Positions 7,848 to 21,403 of a stretch of DNA of 52,840 nucleotides are shown piece after piece (position 1 is the stretch's first letter; every line of letters starts with the position of its first letter). The DNA comes from CAMTWZ01 sp964412365. GTDB taxonomy: Bacteria > Bacteroidota > Rhodothermia > Balneolales > HLUCCA01. Both the position numbers and the translations under genes were made by a program. The notes under the pieces were generated by a model. It searched no databases. It had not been told where the DNA came from and worked only from the letters and a program-made list of their open reading frames with translations. The DNA lies in contig CAYPOI010000009.1 of the NCBI GenBank assembly GCA_964412365.1, positions 1 to 52,840 of the forward strand, in the 5' to 3' direction.

Positions 7848-10800
7848 TGGCACGGAACATGGTTGAGCTTGCCGCTATGCTCGCTCAGCGCGAAGCCGAG
7901 CTAGCGGTCATCGGCAGTGTTCAAGAGGCCCTGGCTGCCAAGCGCGATTTGGCGGATATCTACACATTGGTGGGCGACCAGATCCGCGACTTGTTCGCTT
8001 CGCCGGCAGCCGGCATTTATACGTTCGACTTGTTGACAGGTACCGAGCATTTTCAGTACCTGTTTGAAGATGGGGAACGGGTATATCCGAAACCACGTCC
8101 ATTGAACGATTTGCGTAAGTGGCTCATTGCGCACAAGTCCATCTTGCACGTGAATGAGAATGCCCAAGATGAGGTGTTGCGCATCACAGGCACACCAATG
8201 ACATCCGTTCCTGGAACTCGGCTGCCCAAATCGCTTTTGTTCGTACCCATGGTGGTTGGCAATGAGGTGAAGGGATGTGTGAGTTTGCAGAATCTGGATG
8301 AAGAGAACGCCTACAGCGAGTCGGATGTCCGTCTGCTTAGCACACTGGTAAACAGCATGAATGTGGCGTTGGAAAGCGCGCATAATTTCAGCGAGTCGGT
8401 TCGCTTATTGGCCGAAACCGAGCAGCGTAATGCTGAGCTGGCCGTGATCAACAGTGTGCAGCGAGGCTTGGCCGACCAGATGGATCTTCAAGCTATTTAT
8501 GATTTAGTGGGTGAGAAGATCCGTGACCTTTTCGATGCCCAAGTTGTTGCAGTGGCTACCTTCGACCATGAGCAACAATCCGAAATTTTCAAATACTTAT
8601 TCGAGGAAGGTAAACGGCACTACCCCTCGCCCAGATCGTTAGATAAGATCCGCCTTCGGTTGATCAAAACTCAGAAGATGATTCTGATCAATGAAAACTC
8701 ATCCGAAGCCTTTACCACAATCACAGGCGAAGCCCCAAAATCGGTTCCAGGTACGGAATTTCCAAAGTCAATGATCTTTGTGCCGTTGTCTATCGGTAGC
8801 CATGTGCGCGGTTATGTCAGCTTGCAGAATCTGGACAAGGAAAACGCCTTCAGCGAGTCGGATGTGCGCTTGCTCAACACTCTCGCGAATTCAATGAGTG
8901 TGGCCTTGGAGAATGCCCGCTTGTTCAATGAAACCGAGCAACGCAATGCCGAATTGGCCGTGATCAACAGCGTGCAAGACGGTTTGGTGGCGGAAATGGA
9001 CATGCAAGGAATTTATGATCTGGTAGGAGAACGCATCCGCACGTTATTCGATTCACAAGTGACAGGCATCATTTCATTCGTGCACGACGAGAAGAAGGAG
9101 CATTTCAACTATTACTACGAGGACGGCGATCGCCTCTTTCCCAGCGATCGGTTTTACGATAACCTGCGCCAGAAACTGATCGATGAACGCACCACGTTGC
9201 TGTTTAATGAGAACACAACAGAGATCGTTTCCAAGATCAACGGTCAACCCTTCAAAGCCATACCTGGAACTCGGGTTCCTCAATCGGTGCTATTGGTACC
9301 GATGATCGCGGGTGATCAGGTCCGTGGATATGTCACCCTTCAGAATTTGGATCGGGAACACGCGTTCAGCGAGTCGGATGTGCGTTTGCTCAGCATGTTG
9401 ACCAATTCGATGAGTGTCGCTCTAGAGAACGCCCGGTTGTTCAACGAGACAGAACAACGAAATGCCGAGTTGGCCGTGATCAACAGTGTGCAAGACGGTC
9501 TGGTTGCCGCCATGGACATGAAAGGTATTTACGACCTCGTCGGCGAGCGCATTCGTGGTCTTTTCGACGCACAGGTGACCGGCATCTACACCTTCGATCA
9601 AGCCCGTGGACTCGAAATCTTCCAATATCTCTTCGAGGATGGGGAACGCCTCTATCCGGATCATCGCCCGCTGAACGCCATCCGTTATTGGCTTATCAAG
9701 AACAAAACCATCTTGAACATCACCGAAGATGCGGATGAGGGGGTCTTTCAGATCACCGGCGAACGGCATCTGCCTGTACCTGGCACGCGACTTCCCAAAT
9801 CGTTGGTGTTTGTGCCACTCATTGTAAACGATGAGGTCCAAGGATGTGTGAGTCTGCAGAATCTGGATCGTGAAAACGCCTTTAGTGATTCGGATGTTCG
9901 GTTGCTCAACACGCTGGCCACCACCATGAGTGTGGCTCTTGAGAACGCTCGTTTGTTCAGCGAAACAACACGTCTTTTGGCTGAGACCGAACAACGAAAT
10001 GCCGAATTGGCGGTGATCAACAGTGTACAGGATGGCTTGGTTCGCGAAATGGACATGCAGGCTATTTACGACCTCGTTGGTGAACGCATTTGCGACGTGC
10101 TGAACACGCAAACCATGATCATCCGCACCTTCGATCACAGAACCGGCCTTGAACATTGGCAATACGCGGTGGAGAAGGGCGTTCGGATTGAGGTGAATCC
10201 GCGTCCCCTGATTTGGGCAAACAAGATTTTGGTCGAGACGAAAGACTTCCTACTGATTAACGAAAAGTATGAGGAGATCGCCATTCGAGCCCAAGGAACA
10301 GCGATTACCAAGGGATTGGCTCCGAAATCGGCGATATTCGTCCCGATGATTGTCGGAGATGTGGTGGTCGGCTCGGTGAGTCTCCAAAACGTGGAAAGAG
10401 AACACGCCTTCAGCGAATCGGATGTGCGCCTGATCACCACACTGACCAACTCCATGAGTGTGGCCTTGGAAAACGCTCGGTTGTTCGATGAAACGAACCG
10501 GCTCTTGCGTGAGACCAATCAGCGCGCCTCCGAATTGGACACAGTGAACCGTGTGAGTAACGCCTTGGTTGCCCAGCTCGAGTTCGATGCCTTGGTGAAA
10601 CTGGTTGGAGATATGATGCGAGAGACATTCAATGCCGACATCGTCTATTTGGCCATGCACGACCGGGAGACGAACTGGATCCACTTCCCCTATTATCACG
10701 GCGATGTGAGCCAATCGCGAGCATTCGGTAACGGCATCACGGAGAAAATCATCACCACAAAGCAAGCCATTTTGGTCAATGAAGACCTCGATGCGGCGTA

Positions 10801-11872
10801 CAAGACACTGAATGCGGAGAAGCGTGGCAAATCGGTGGCGTCTTTCCTAGGTGTGCCAATTCTCGCAGGCGAAGATGCCATCGGGGTAATCAGCATTCAA
10901 AGCACAGAGATGGAAAATCGATTCGGCGATAGCGACAAGAGATTGCTCAACACCATTGCGGCGAACGTGGGCGTAGCTTTGGAGAATGCCGAGGCCTATA
11001 AGAAGCTGCATTCAGCCTTGAACGAACTCAAAGCCGCCCAAGAACAGCTTGTGCAGCAAGAGAAACTAGCATCGTTGGGTCAGCTCACCGCCGGTATCGC
11101 GCACGAGATCAAAAATCCGCTCAATTTTGTGAACAACTTCGCCAGTGTGAGCTTGGAATTGATTGAAGAGGCCAGGCAGGATGTTATCGGTTTTCAGTTT
11201 TCGGCGAACGGTGAAGACTCCCAACAGACAACCGAAAACAGACAACTGAAAACCCGTCTCGAAGAGACGTTGTCAGACATCGGCTTGAATCTGAAGAAGA
11301 TTCACGAACACGGCACCCGTGCCGACAAGATCGTGAAGGGGATGCTGATGCACTCGCGCGGCAAATCGGGCGACATCCAAAAGACCTCCATCAACGGCTT
11401 GGTCGACGAGTATGTGAATCTGGCTTACCACGGAATGCGTGCCACCGATCCTTCATTTTCAGTCGATATCAAGACCGAACTGGATCCCGCAGTGGGCGAT
11501 CTGAACGTCGTGCCTCAGGATTTGAGCCGAGCCATTCTGAACATCGTGAACAACGCCTGTTATGCGGTGAACGAGCGCAAACGCGGAAAAGGGTATTCCG
11601 AAGGTGTGAAACCGACCGTTGTGGTGAAGACCAAGATGTTGAAAGACAGCGTGCTCATTAGTATCCGCGATAACGGAACGGGTATACCAGACACGGTTCG
11701 TAAGAAGATATTTGAACCGTTTTACACGACAAAACCAACCGGAGAAGGTACAGGACTTGGATTATCCATGACCTACGATATCATCGTGCATACCTTAGGC
11801 GGTAAACTGGATATAGAAACTAAGGAGGGGGAATTCACTGAATTCCTGATTCACTTACCTCATGCAAAATAG
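7847..11872 (+). CDS. Cytosolic histidine kinase with six GAF domains
   Basis: A 1341-residue soluble kinase without membrane segments. Six GAF domains lie in tandem (about residues 1-185, 186-361, 362-530, 531-711, 712-888, 889-1060). The first five are clear repeats of one another, joined by near-identical helical linkers (ETEQRNAELAVINSVQ); the sixth is more divergent. The kinase core has His1086 (AHEIKNPL), N-box NIVNNACYAV, G1 DNGTGIP and G2 GTGLGLS. The DHp loop that holds TTCAACA heptamers in the paralogues here holds a different heptamer family (11188-11254). GAF domains bind small molecules or chromophores; no bilin Cys is evident to me, so the ligand is unknown. The gene follows its receiver directly and is followed after 9 nt by a paralogue with five GAFs. 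Confidence 0.92.
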   Translation: MARNMVELAAMLAQREAELAVIGSVQEALAAKRDLADIYTLVGDQIRDLFASPAAGIYTFDLLTGTEHFQYLFEDGERVYPKPRPLNDLRKWLIAHKSILHVNENAQDEVLRITGTPMTSVPGTRLPKSLLFVPMVVGNEVKGCVSLQNLDEENAYSESDVRLLSTLVNSMNVALESAHNFSESVRLLAETEQRNAELAVINSVQRGLADQMDLQAIYDLVGEKIRDLFDAQVVAVATFDHEQQSEIFKYLFEEGKRHYPSPRSLDKIRLRLIKTQKMILINENSSEAFTTITGEAPKSVPGTEFPKSMIFVPLSIGSHVRGYVSLQNLDKENAFSESDVRLLNTLANSMSVALENARLFNETEQRNAELAVINSVQDGLVAEMDMQGIYDLVGERIRTLFDSQVTGIISFVHDEKKEHFNYYYEDGDRLFPSDRFYDNLRQKLIDERTTLLFNENTTEIVSKINGQPFKAIPGTRVPQSVLLVPMIAGDQVRGYVTLQNLDREHAFSESDVRLLSMLTNSMSVALENARLFNETEQRNAELAVINSVQDGLVAAMDMKGIYDLVGERIRGLFDAQVTGIYTFDQARGLEIFQYLFEDGERLYPDHRPLNAIRYWLIKNKTILNITEDADEGVFQITGERHLPVPGTRLPKSLVFVPLIVNDEVQGCVSLQNLDRENAFSDSDVRLLNTLATTMSVALENARLFSETTRLLAETEQRNAELAVINSVQDGLVREMDMQAIYDLVGERICDVLNTQTMIIRTFDHRTGLEHWQYAVEKGVRIEVNPRPLIWANKILVETKDFLLINEKYEEIAIRAQGTAITKGLAPKSAIFVPMIVGDVVVGSVSLQNVEREHAFSESDVRLITTLTNSMSVALENARLFDETNRLLRETNQRASELDTVNRVSNALVAQLEFDALVKLVGDMMRETFNADIVYLAMHDRETNWIHFPYYHGDVSQSRAFGNGITEKIITTKQAILVNEDLDAAYKTLNAEKRGKSVASFLGVPILAGEDAIGVISIQSTEMENRFGDSDKRLLNTIAANVGVALENAEAYKKLHSALNELKAAQEQLVQQEKLASLGQLTAGIAHEIKNPLNFVNNFASVSLELIEEARQDVIGFQFSANGEDSQQTTENRQLKTRLEETLSDIGLNLKKIHEHGTRADKIVKGMLMHSRGKSGDIQKTSINGLVDEYVNLAYHGMRATDPSFSVDIKTELDPAVGDLNVVPQDLSRAILNIVNNACYAVNERKRGKGYSEGVKPTVVVKTKMLKDSVLISIRDNGTGIPDTVRKKIFEPFYTTKPTGEGTGLGLSMTYDIIVHTLGGKLDIETKEGEFTEFLIHLPHAK
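11188..11254 (+). repeat. Inverted pair of heptamer tracts in kinase DHp loop
   Basis: The left arm (11188-11204) reads CGGTTTTCAGTTTTCGG; the right arm (11232-11254) contains CCGAAAA, CAGACAA, CTGAAAA and CC in 7-bp register. The reverse complement of the right arm equals the left arm once a single heptamer (GTCTGTT) is removed. It occupies the site where paralogues carry TTCAACA units and stays in frame. Confidence 0.8.
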
Positions 11873-11881
11873 GGATAGCAC

Positions 11882-15342
<3,461 letters not shown>

Positions 15343-15346
<4 letters not shown>

Positions 15347-16506
15347 CCAACCGAATCCTTGTTGTCGACGACGAACCCGATCTTCAGATGCTGGTGCTTC
15401 AGAAATTCAGGCGTCAAATCCGTGATGGCGCCTATCAGTTCGATTTCGCTGAAAACGGCGCCGTGGCCTTGCGTATGGTTGAAGACAATCCCGATTATTC
15501 GCTCGTGCTCACCGACATTAACATGCCGGAGATGGACGGCCTCACGTTGCTGGGCCATCTGGGTGACCAGAAGCGGGCCGATTTGAAAACCGTGGTCGTG
15601 TCAGCATACGGCGACATGGACAACATCCGCACCGCCATGAATCGCGGCGCCTTCGATTTCATCACGAAGCCGATTGATTTCTCGGATCTCGAAACGACGA
15701 TGCTCAAGACCATCGACGAAGTGGGTCGCATCCGCGAAGCGATGAAAGCGAAAGAGCAACTCTCGGGCATCCGCTTCGAGCTCGACACGGCGGCCCGCAT
15801 CCAGCAGAAGATCCTCAAGCGCGATTATCCGACCTATCCGAACCGAAAAGAGTTCGATCTTTTTGCGAGCATGGTCGCCGCAAAAGACGTGGGAGGCGAC
15901 CTCTTCGACTTTTTCTTCATCGATGAAGATCGCCTCGCTTTCCTGATCGGGGATGTGAGTGGAAAGGGCATCCCTGCCGCGATTTATATGGCTGTGTGCC
16001 GGACCATGATCCGCGCTGTGGCCTCGCAAGTGGTCGATCCGGGCGAATGCCTTCGCAAAGTGAACATGATGCTCATTCCGGAAAGCGAAATGACCACGTT
16101 CGTCACCGTCTTCTATGGTGTGTACAACACCCGCACGGGTGAAATCCGCTACTGCAATGGCGGACACAATCTCCCCTACATCCGTCGCGTCGACGGACGT
16201 GTCGAGATACTTGAAGCCACCGAAGGTCTGTTGTTGGGCAAAATCCCGAACATCGAGTACGATGTGAAAAAGGTGAAACTGGCCAAAGGCGACATGATTG
16301 TGCTATTCACGGATGGGGTCACCGAAGCGATGGATCCGGACGGTGAGATGTATGAGGAACCGCGCTTCGAAGAGTTTCTGGCACGTCCTGCGAACGACAA
16401 TCCAGGACATCTGGTAAAGGGCGCGATGGCCGATGTGCTGTCGTTCACCCGAGGCGCCGATCCATCAGACGACATCACGCTTCTCGCCTTACAGCATTTG
16501 GCGTAA
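15343..16506 (+). CDS. Response regulator with PP2C (RsbU/SpoIIE-like) phosphatase
   Basis: A 387-residue two-domain output protein. The receiver (residues 1 to about 120) has acidic pocket DDE, phospho-acceptor Asp58 in TDINMPEMDG and Lys in TKPIDF. After a helical linker with the PP2C-typical AARIQQKIL, the phosphatase domain has the metal-binding Asp motifs GGDLFDFF, IGDVSGKGI, TDGVTEA and DDITLLAL. Such proteins dephosphorylate anti-sigma-factor antagonists in partner-switching pathways, so phosphorylation by the kinases upstream would alter a general regulator, probably a sigma factor. No antagonist or anti-sigma gene is present in the window. It is the last gene of the operon, and its end overlaps that of the oppositely oriented mtgA by 18 bp. 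Confidence 0.93.
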
Positions 16507-17124
16507 CACCCATTGCTGGCGGCCACGCACATAGGGACCAGGATTGCTGATTTTCATCCGCTTCGGATTGGGAAGTACCACCGCCATTAACGCAGCCTGG
16601 CTCGCCGTAATTCGCTTCGCCGGTTTCTTGAAATACCGCTGCGAGGCCGCTTCCGATCCGTATACGCCTTCGCCGAACTCGGCGATGTTCACATACAATT
16701 CGATGATGCGTTTCTTGGGCAATACGAGTTCCAACCAAACGGTGTAACCCGCTTCAAGGCCTTTGCGAAACCAACTTTGTCCGGGCCATAGAAACAGGTT
16801 TTTCACAACTTGTTGGGAAATCGTACTGGCACCGCGCACTCGTCGTCCGCGTTCACGATCATTCAAGGCCTTTTTGATCGCCTTCACATCAAATCCGTCG
16901 TGGTCCCAAAATAACTGGTCTTCGGATGCGACCATCGCCTTAGGCACCCAATCGGAAATGTCTTTCATAGGCACCCAATCGTAGTTCAGTTCGCCTCCAT
17001 CCATCACGTGAAGAACCATGAATGCAGTGATGGGCGGTGGAATCCAACGGTAAGCCACCGTCAGAACCAAGGGAAGCGTGAAGAGAACCCCCACGCAGAT
17101 CAACACCCACTTTAAGAACCTCAA
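16489..17124 (-). CDS. mtgA: Monofunctional peptidoglycan glycosyltransferase
   Basis: A 211-residue inner-membrane enzyme that polymerises lipid II into glycan strands (GT51 family). One N-terminal membrane helix (about residues 5-26) is followed by the GT51 motifs: catalytic Glu68 in ASEDQLFWDHDGFD, then GASTISQQVVKNLF, a KKRIIELYVN-like motif and FGEGVYGSEAAS. There is no penicillin-binding domain, and the length is normal for MtgA. The start is a TTG (17122-17124) one base after the stop of the cyclase gene, with GAGG a few bases upstream; no better start precedes the membrane helix. It is convergent with and overlaps the phosphatase gene. Confidence 0.93.
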   Translation of the reverse strand: MRFLKWVLICVGVLFTLPLVLTVAYRWIPPPITAFMVLHVMDGGELNYDWVPMKDISDWVPKAMVASEDQLFWDHDGFDVKAIKKALNDRERGRRVRGASTISQQVVKNLFLWPGQSWFRKGLEAGYTVWLELVLPKKRIIELYVNIAEFGEGVYGSEAASQRYFKKPAKRITASQAALMAVVLPNPKRMKISNPGPYVRGRQQWVLRQML

Positions 17125-17125
17125 C

Positions 17126-18259
17126 TCAGTAGCCTCGGTGCGTGCCGGATCTGGTCAAGGGTTGGATGTTGGCTTTGCGACGTCCGGTTACCTCGTACAA
17201 GCGGATGAGGTCTTTTTTACCGGCCATTTCCAAAGATTCGAATTCCGATGTCTCAAATACGCCGTCGACTTCGACCAACGTACTTTCGCTGATGAGAATG
17301 GAATTCGGTTTTTTCTTCGTCATCGATTCAATGCGCGACGCTACGTTCACGGCATCACCAATGACGGTGTATTCGATGTGATCGATGGTGCCGACATTTC
17401 CGACAACCACCTCGCCGGTGTTGATACCGATTCCGATCTTAATTTCTTCACCCAAGACATCGCGATACATGATGTTCACTTTCTTGAGGGCTTCCATCAT
17501 ATCAAGCGCGCATTGAACAGCGTTTTCTTGGTTTTCCAGATAGCTGTTTGGAGCACCGAAGACGGCTAGGACGCCATCACCAATCAATTTGTTCACAGAA
17601 CCGAAGTTCTTGCGGACGGGCTCGGTCATGATCGACCAGAAATCATTCAAAAAGGAGACCACGTCGCTTGGGCTCACACGAGCAGCGAAGCGGGTGAAAT
17701 TCCGGATATCGGCGAAGAGAACGGATACGACGCGGGTCTCACCCATCATCATGTCGTCTTCATTTCGATACAACGTTTGAGATACGACTTGTTCGGGCAC
17801 ATAGCGCTTGAACAATTCCAAAATACGGGTCTGTTCGTCGACAGATTTCTTCAATTCGATGGACAACGATTTGTTGTCTTCCATCAAATTGCTTTGTTGT
17901 ACAGCCAGACTAAGCACCACTTGAGCTTCATCGAAGTCGAATCCACTTTTAAGGTAGGCGAATAATTTTTTTGATTTGACGGCGGCTTTGACGGCGTGCA
18001 AATCCTGACCAGAAGTCATCAATATCGAAAGCAACTGGGGAAATGTGGAGTGGATGCTTTCACAGAATTGGAGGCCGCTCATATTGGGCAACCGATCGGC
18101 TACCAACGCCACATGCATGTCGAATTCCTTCAAAATACGCGCTGCAGTGCGTGTATCGGAGGCGGTGAACACATTGAAATACGGTACGAGTCCGTCGCGC
18201 AGTTCTCCCAGCGACACTTCGTCCGTGTTCAAAATCAATATGTTACCGTTGTTCTTCAT
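17126..18259 (-). CDS. Receiver-linked class III adenylate cyclase
   Basis: A 377-residue cytoplasmic protein with a receiver-like domain (residues 1 to about 120, candidate phospho-acceptor Asp55 in VADRLPNMSG; the acidic pocket is reduced to NTDE), a coiled coil (about 120-155) and a class III nucleotide cyclase domain. The metal-binding residues are present (Asp184 in LFADIRNF, Asp228 in IGDGVLAVFG). Lys224 and Asp302 fit adenine recognition, and Asn305 and Arg309 fit transition-state binding, so it should make cAMP. It lies between an RND pump gene (24-nt gap) and mtgA (1-nt gap) and is probably co-transcribed with them. Its kinase partner is not obvious; the operon on the other strand ends only 620 bases away. 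Confidence 0.9.
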   Translation of the reverse strand: MKNNGNILILNTDEVSLGELRDGLVPYFNVFTASDTRTAARILKEFDMHVALVADRLPNMSGLQFCESIHSTFPQLLSILMTSGQDLHAVKAAVKSKKLFAYLKSGFDFDEAQVVLSLAVQQSNLMEDNKSLSIELKKSVDEQTRILELFKRYVPEQVVSQTLYRNEDDMMMGETRVVSVLFADIRNFTRFAARVSPSDVVSFLNDFWSIMTEPVRKNFGSVNKLIGDGVLAVFGAPNSYLENQENAVQCALDMMEALKKVNIMYRDVLGEEIKIGIGINTGEVVVGNVGTIDHIEYTVIGDAVNVASRIESMTKKKPNSILISESTLVEVDGVFETSEFESLEMAGKKDLIRLYEVTGRRKANIQPLTRSGTHRGY

Positions 18260-18283
18260 ATATAGAATGTACCAAGTGGCAAT

Positions 18284-21200
18284 CTAACGAGTAGTTTCGC
18301 TAAATGCAATACCTTGTAGACTTAGCGCTTTCACCCTGTTTTCTCTCCATTGTTCCACACGGGAGGTGAGGGTCACATACACAACCGGAATGAAAACCAG
18401 GGTGATGAGGGTGGATGCGGTGAGGCCTCCGATCACCACTCGGGCCAATGAGGCTTGCAGTTCGCCACCCGATCCGATTCCGAAAGAAAGGGGAAGCAGA
18501 CCGAGAACCGTTGTGAGGGTGGTCATCAAGATCGGGCGAAGGCGTAGCTTTCCGGCCGCGATAACGGCTTCCACCAATGGGAGTCCTTTTTCGCGACGCA
18601 TCAGGTTGATGTAATCCACAATCAGAATGGCGTTGTTTACCACGATTCCGACCAACATCACCACGCCCATCAGGCTTTGCATGTTCAATGTGGTGCCGGT
18701 GAGAAGCATTACGGGCGCGATGCCGATGAGCGCAAGCGGAACCGAGAACATCACGATGAGCGGATCCAAAAACCGTTCGAATTGTGCCGCCATCACCATA
18801 TAGATCAGAGCGAGAGCCATAAGGATGGCCAAGTTGAAATCGGCTTGTGCTTTTTGCTGCTCTTCGTATTCGCCGCCGAAATAGACAGAATAGCCATCCG
18901 GAAACTCCATTCCGGCCAACGCACCCTGGACCCGGCTCACTGCGTCGCCGATAGGGACACCCGTTTGAAGGTTGGCCGTGATATACGTCACACGTTGGCT
19001 GTTCACGCGGGCGATGTTCGTGGGGCCACGTCCGGCTTCCGACGAAATCACCGTCGAAATCGGAATCACTTGTCCGGATGGGACCTTGATCGAAATATTG
19101 TCCAAATCCAGCAGATTGCGTCGATCTTCGGGACGGAGGCGGACATTGATCGGAATCTCTTCCCCATCAATCCGATAATAGCCGGCTCTGGATCCACCTA
19201 CGTTGGTTTGGATGGCCGTTGCGACCTGACGAGAAGACAGTCCCAACTGAGCGATACGCTCGCGATCGAGCTTGATACGTTGTTCGGGACGGCCGTCGCG
19301 TTCGCCCACACGCGCATCCACGATGCCTGGCAAAGGTTCGATGCGCGATACCACTTGCCGGGCCAGTTGTGCTGAGGTTTCGAGGTCGTAGCCACGGATC
19401 TGCAATTGCAGGGCTTCATCCCCTCCGCCGGAACCGAAAATGCGGCGGAAAATCCACATGCCGCTTTGAGCACGGACATCGATTTCCGCACCCGGAATGG
19501 TACCTGTAATGCGGTTGCGGATCTGGTCTGTCAACTCGTTCGGAGAAATGGACAGATCGGAAAGCGGATACAGCGCCAATTCGATCTCACCTTGACCGTT
19601 TCGTAGTTCGGTGGAGTAATACTTGACCACATTTGGTGGTATGATCTCTCGCACGATGCCATCCAATTCTTCCAAGTATTCTTTCACGACGGAGATGTTG
19701 GTGCCATCATCCATCCGCATGCGGATTCGGATTTCGTCGGCTTCGGATTGTGGGGCCAATTCCACAGAAATGGTTCGAACGGCATAGGTGGAAATCATCA
19801 ATAAACTGAGCGCACCGAACACGATGGTTTTCTTGTTCTGCAGGGCTTTGGTGAGCAACAACTCGTAGCGATTTTCCAAGCGCGAAAAGATCTTCTGTGT
19901 GCGTGTCTGAACCTCATCCCCATTTTCATCCACATTCACGCTCATGAACCGGCTGGCCAGCATCGGAACGAGGGTGAGAGCCACCAACAGGGAGCAGATG
20001 AGGGCGAATACCACGACGGTGGCCAATTCCTGAAACAGGATTCCCATCACGTTTTGCATGAACACAACGGGTAGAAACACCACACAAGTGGTGATGGTGG
20101 AGGCGATCACGGCGCCGGTCACTTCTTTGGTGCCGATGATGGCCGCTTCCTTGCGACCGTGTTTGCCCAATCGGGCTCGAACGATGTTTTCGAGCACCAC
20201 GATCGCATTATCGACGATCATGCCGACACCGAGGGCGAGTCCGCCGAAACTCATCTGATTCAGGGTGATGCCACCGAAATACATCAGCGCGAACGTGGCG
20301 ATGATGGAGATAGGGATGGAAACGGCAATGACCAATACGGTCGAGCCATTCCGCAGAAATGCGAACAAGACGATGACGGCCAAGATGCCGCCCCAAACCG
20401 CTGAGTTCCGCACATTGTTGATGGAATCTTGGATGAACACACTTTGATCTCGGATGACGATCAGATCCAAATCTTCGCGCATGGAATTGATGAGCTCGAC
20501 TTCCTTCAGCACCTGATTCGACACGTCCACGGTGTTGGCGCCGGTCTGCTTACGGATGCCGAAGCGAACCATCGGAAGGTCGTTCACCTCGATGAATCGA
20601 CCGATGTCTTGGTAATCATAGCTGACATTGGCCACGTCCCGCACCCGAACCGGAGCGCCTTCCACCACACGGACCACCGTATTGGCGATGTCTTCAACGG
20701 TTTCAAATTCTCCCAGTGTGCGGATGTACAAGTCGCTGAGTCCGTCCTTCACATTGCCACCGGGCTGATTGGTGTTTTCCGCGCTGATCGCGGCAACCAC
20801 GTCTTGCGCGGTAAGTTCGGCGGAAGCCATACGATCGCGAAGCATTTCCACGCGCACTTCATACGATACGCCGCCCCATACATCGATCGACCCCACTCCA
20901 GGTATTTGCTCGAATCGTTTTGCCAAATCCCGTTCAATCAGACGTGTAAGCTTGGCGATGTCCATGTCGGAGCGGGCGCCAAGAACCACAACCGGGGAAT
21001 CGTTCGGGTCGAACTTCCAGATTCCGGGTGGACTCGCTTCATCCGGCAACGCGCTTCTGAGTCGATCCAAAGCGGCTCGCAAATCGTTTGTGGCTTCATC
21101 CAGATTGATGCCTTGTCGGAAATTCAAGGTCACCCGGCTGTTGCCTTCACTTGAGTTGGAGCTGATGCGTTCCACATTCGGGATGCCGGCAAGTGCGTTT

Positions 21201-21403
21201 TCAACCCGTTCGGTGACGAGCCGTTCCATTTCTTCCGGACCCACATTGTCGTAGTTCACATAGACCGTGAGTTGTGGAAACTCGATCGGTGGCAACAGGT
21301 CGACCGGTAATTCTCGGAACCCGATCATGCCCAGCGTAATCACGATCAGGAAAACCATCGCCGTGGCGACCGGACGTTTGATGGAGGTTTGAGTGATAGG
21401 CAT
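18284..21403 (-). CDS. RND efflux pump permease (HAE family)
   Basis: About 1039 residues, the inner-membrane, proton-driven part of a tripartite efflux pump. Start ATG 21401-21403 gives MPITQTSIKRPVATAMVFL, the usual RND N-terminus; a longer frame to 21481 would add 26 unlikely residues and overlap the adaptor gene. The sequence shows the two periplasmic loops, the helix with GVGMIVDNAIVVLENI (one acidic residue where AcrB has two) and the duplicated second half ending with ALVYMVMA-like and VVNNAILIVDYINL segments. Stop-start overlap (TGATG) couples it to the adaptor. No outer-membrane TolC-like gene is next to it. Substrate unknown; the context does not point to metals. Confidence 0.92.
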   Translation of the reverse strand: MPITQTSIKRPVATAMVFLIVITLGMIGFRELPVDLLPPIEFPQLTVYVNYDNVGPEEMERLVTERVENALAGIPNVERISSNSSEGNSRVTLNFRQGINLDEATNDLRAALDRLRSALPDEASPPGIWKFDPNDSPVVVLGARSDMDIAKLTRLIERDLAKRFEQIPGVGSIDVWGGVSYEVRVEMLRDRMASAELTAQDVVAAISAENTNQPGGNVKDGLSDLYIRTLGEFETVEDIANTVVRVVEGAPVRVRDVANVSYDYQDIGRFIEVNDLPMVRFGIRKQTGANTVDVSNQVLKEVELINSMREDLDLIVIRDQSVFIQDSINNVRNSAVWGGILAVIVLFAFLRNGSTVLVIAVSIPISIIATFALMYFGGITLNQMSFGGLALGVGMIVDNAIVVLENIVRARLGKHGRKEAAIIGTKEVTGAVIASTITTCVVFLPVVFMQNVMGILFQELATVVVFALICSLLVALTLVPMLASRFMSVNVDENGDEVQTRTQKIFSRLENRYELLLTKALQNKKTIVFGALSLLMISTYAVRTISVELAPQSEADEIRIRMRMDDGTNISVVKEYLEELDGIVREIIPPNVVKYYSTELRNGQGEIELALYPLSDLSISPNELTDQIRNRITGTIPGAEIDVRAQSGMWIFRRIFGSGGGDEALQLQIRGYDLETSAQLARQVVSRIEPLPGIVDARVGERDGRPEQRIKLDRERIAQLGLSSRQVATAIQTNVGGSRAGYYRIDGEEIPINVRLRPEDRRNLLDLDNISIKVPSGQVIPISTVISSEAGRGPTNIARVNSQRVTYITANLQTGVPIGDAVSRVQGALAGMEFPDGYSVYFGGEYEEQQKAQADFNLAILMALALIYMVMAAQFERFLDPLIVMFSVPLALIGIAPVMLLTGTTLNMQSLMGVVMLVGIVVNNAILIVDYINLMRREKGLPLVEAVIAAGKLRLRPILMTTLTTVLGLLPLSFGIGSGGELQASLARVVIGGLTASTLITLVFIPVVYVTLTSRVEQWRENRVKALSLQGIAFSETTR

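Noticed and set aside
18284..21403. Metal-type (CusA/CzcA) assignment for the first RND pump
   Set aside because: The membrane motif VDNAIVVLEN and N-terminus fit HAE-type drug pumps, and no metal genes are nearby.
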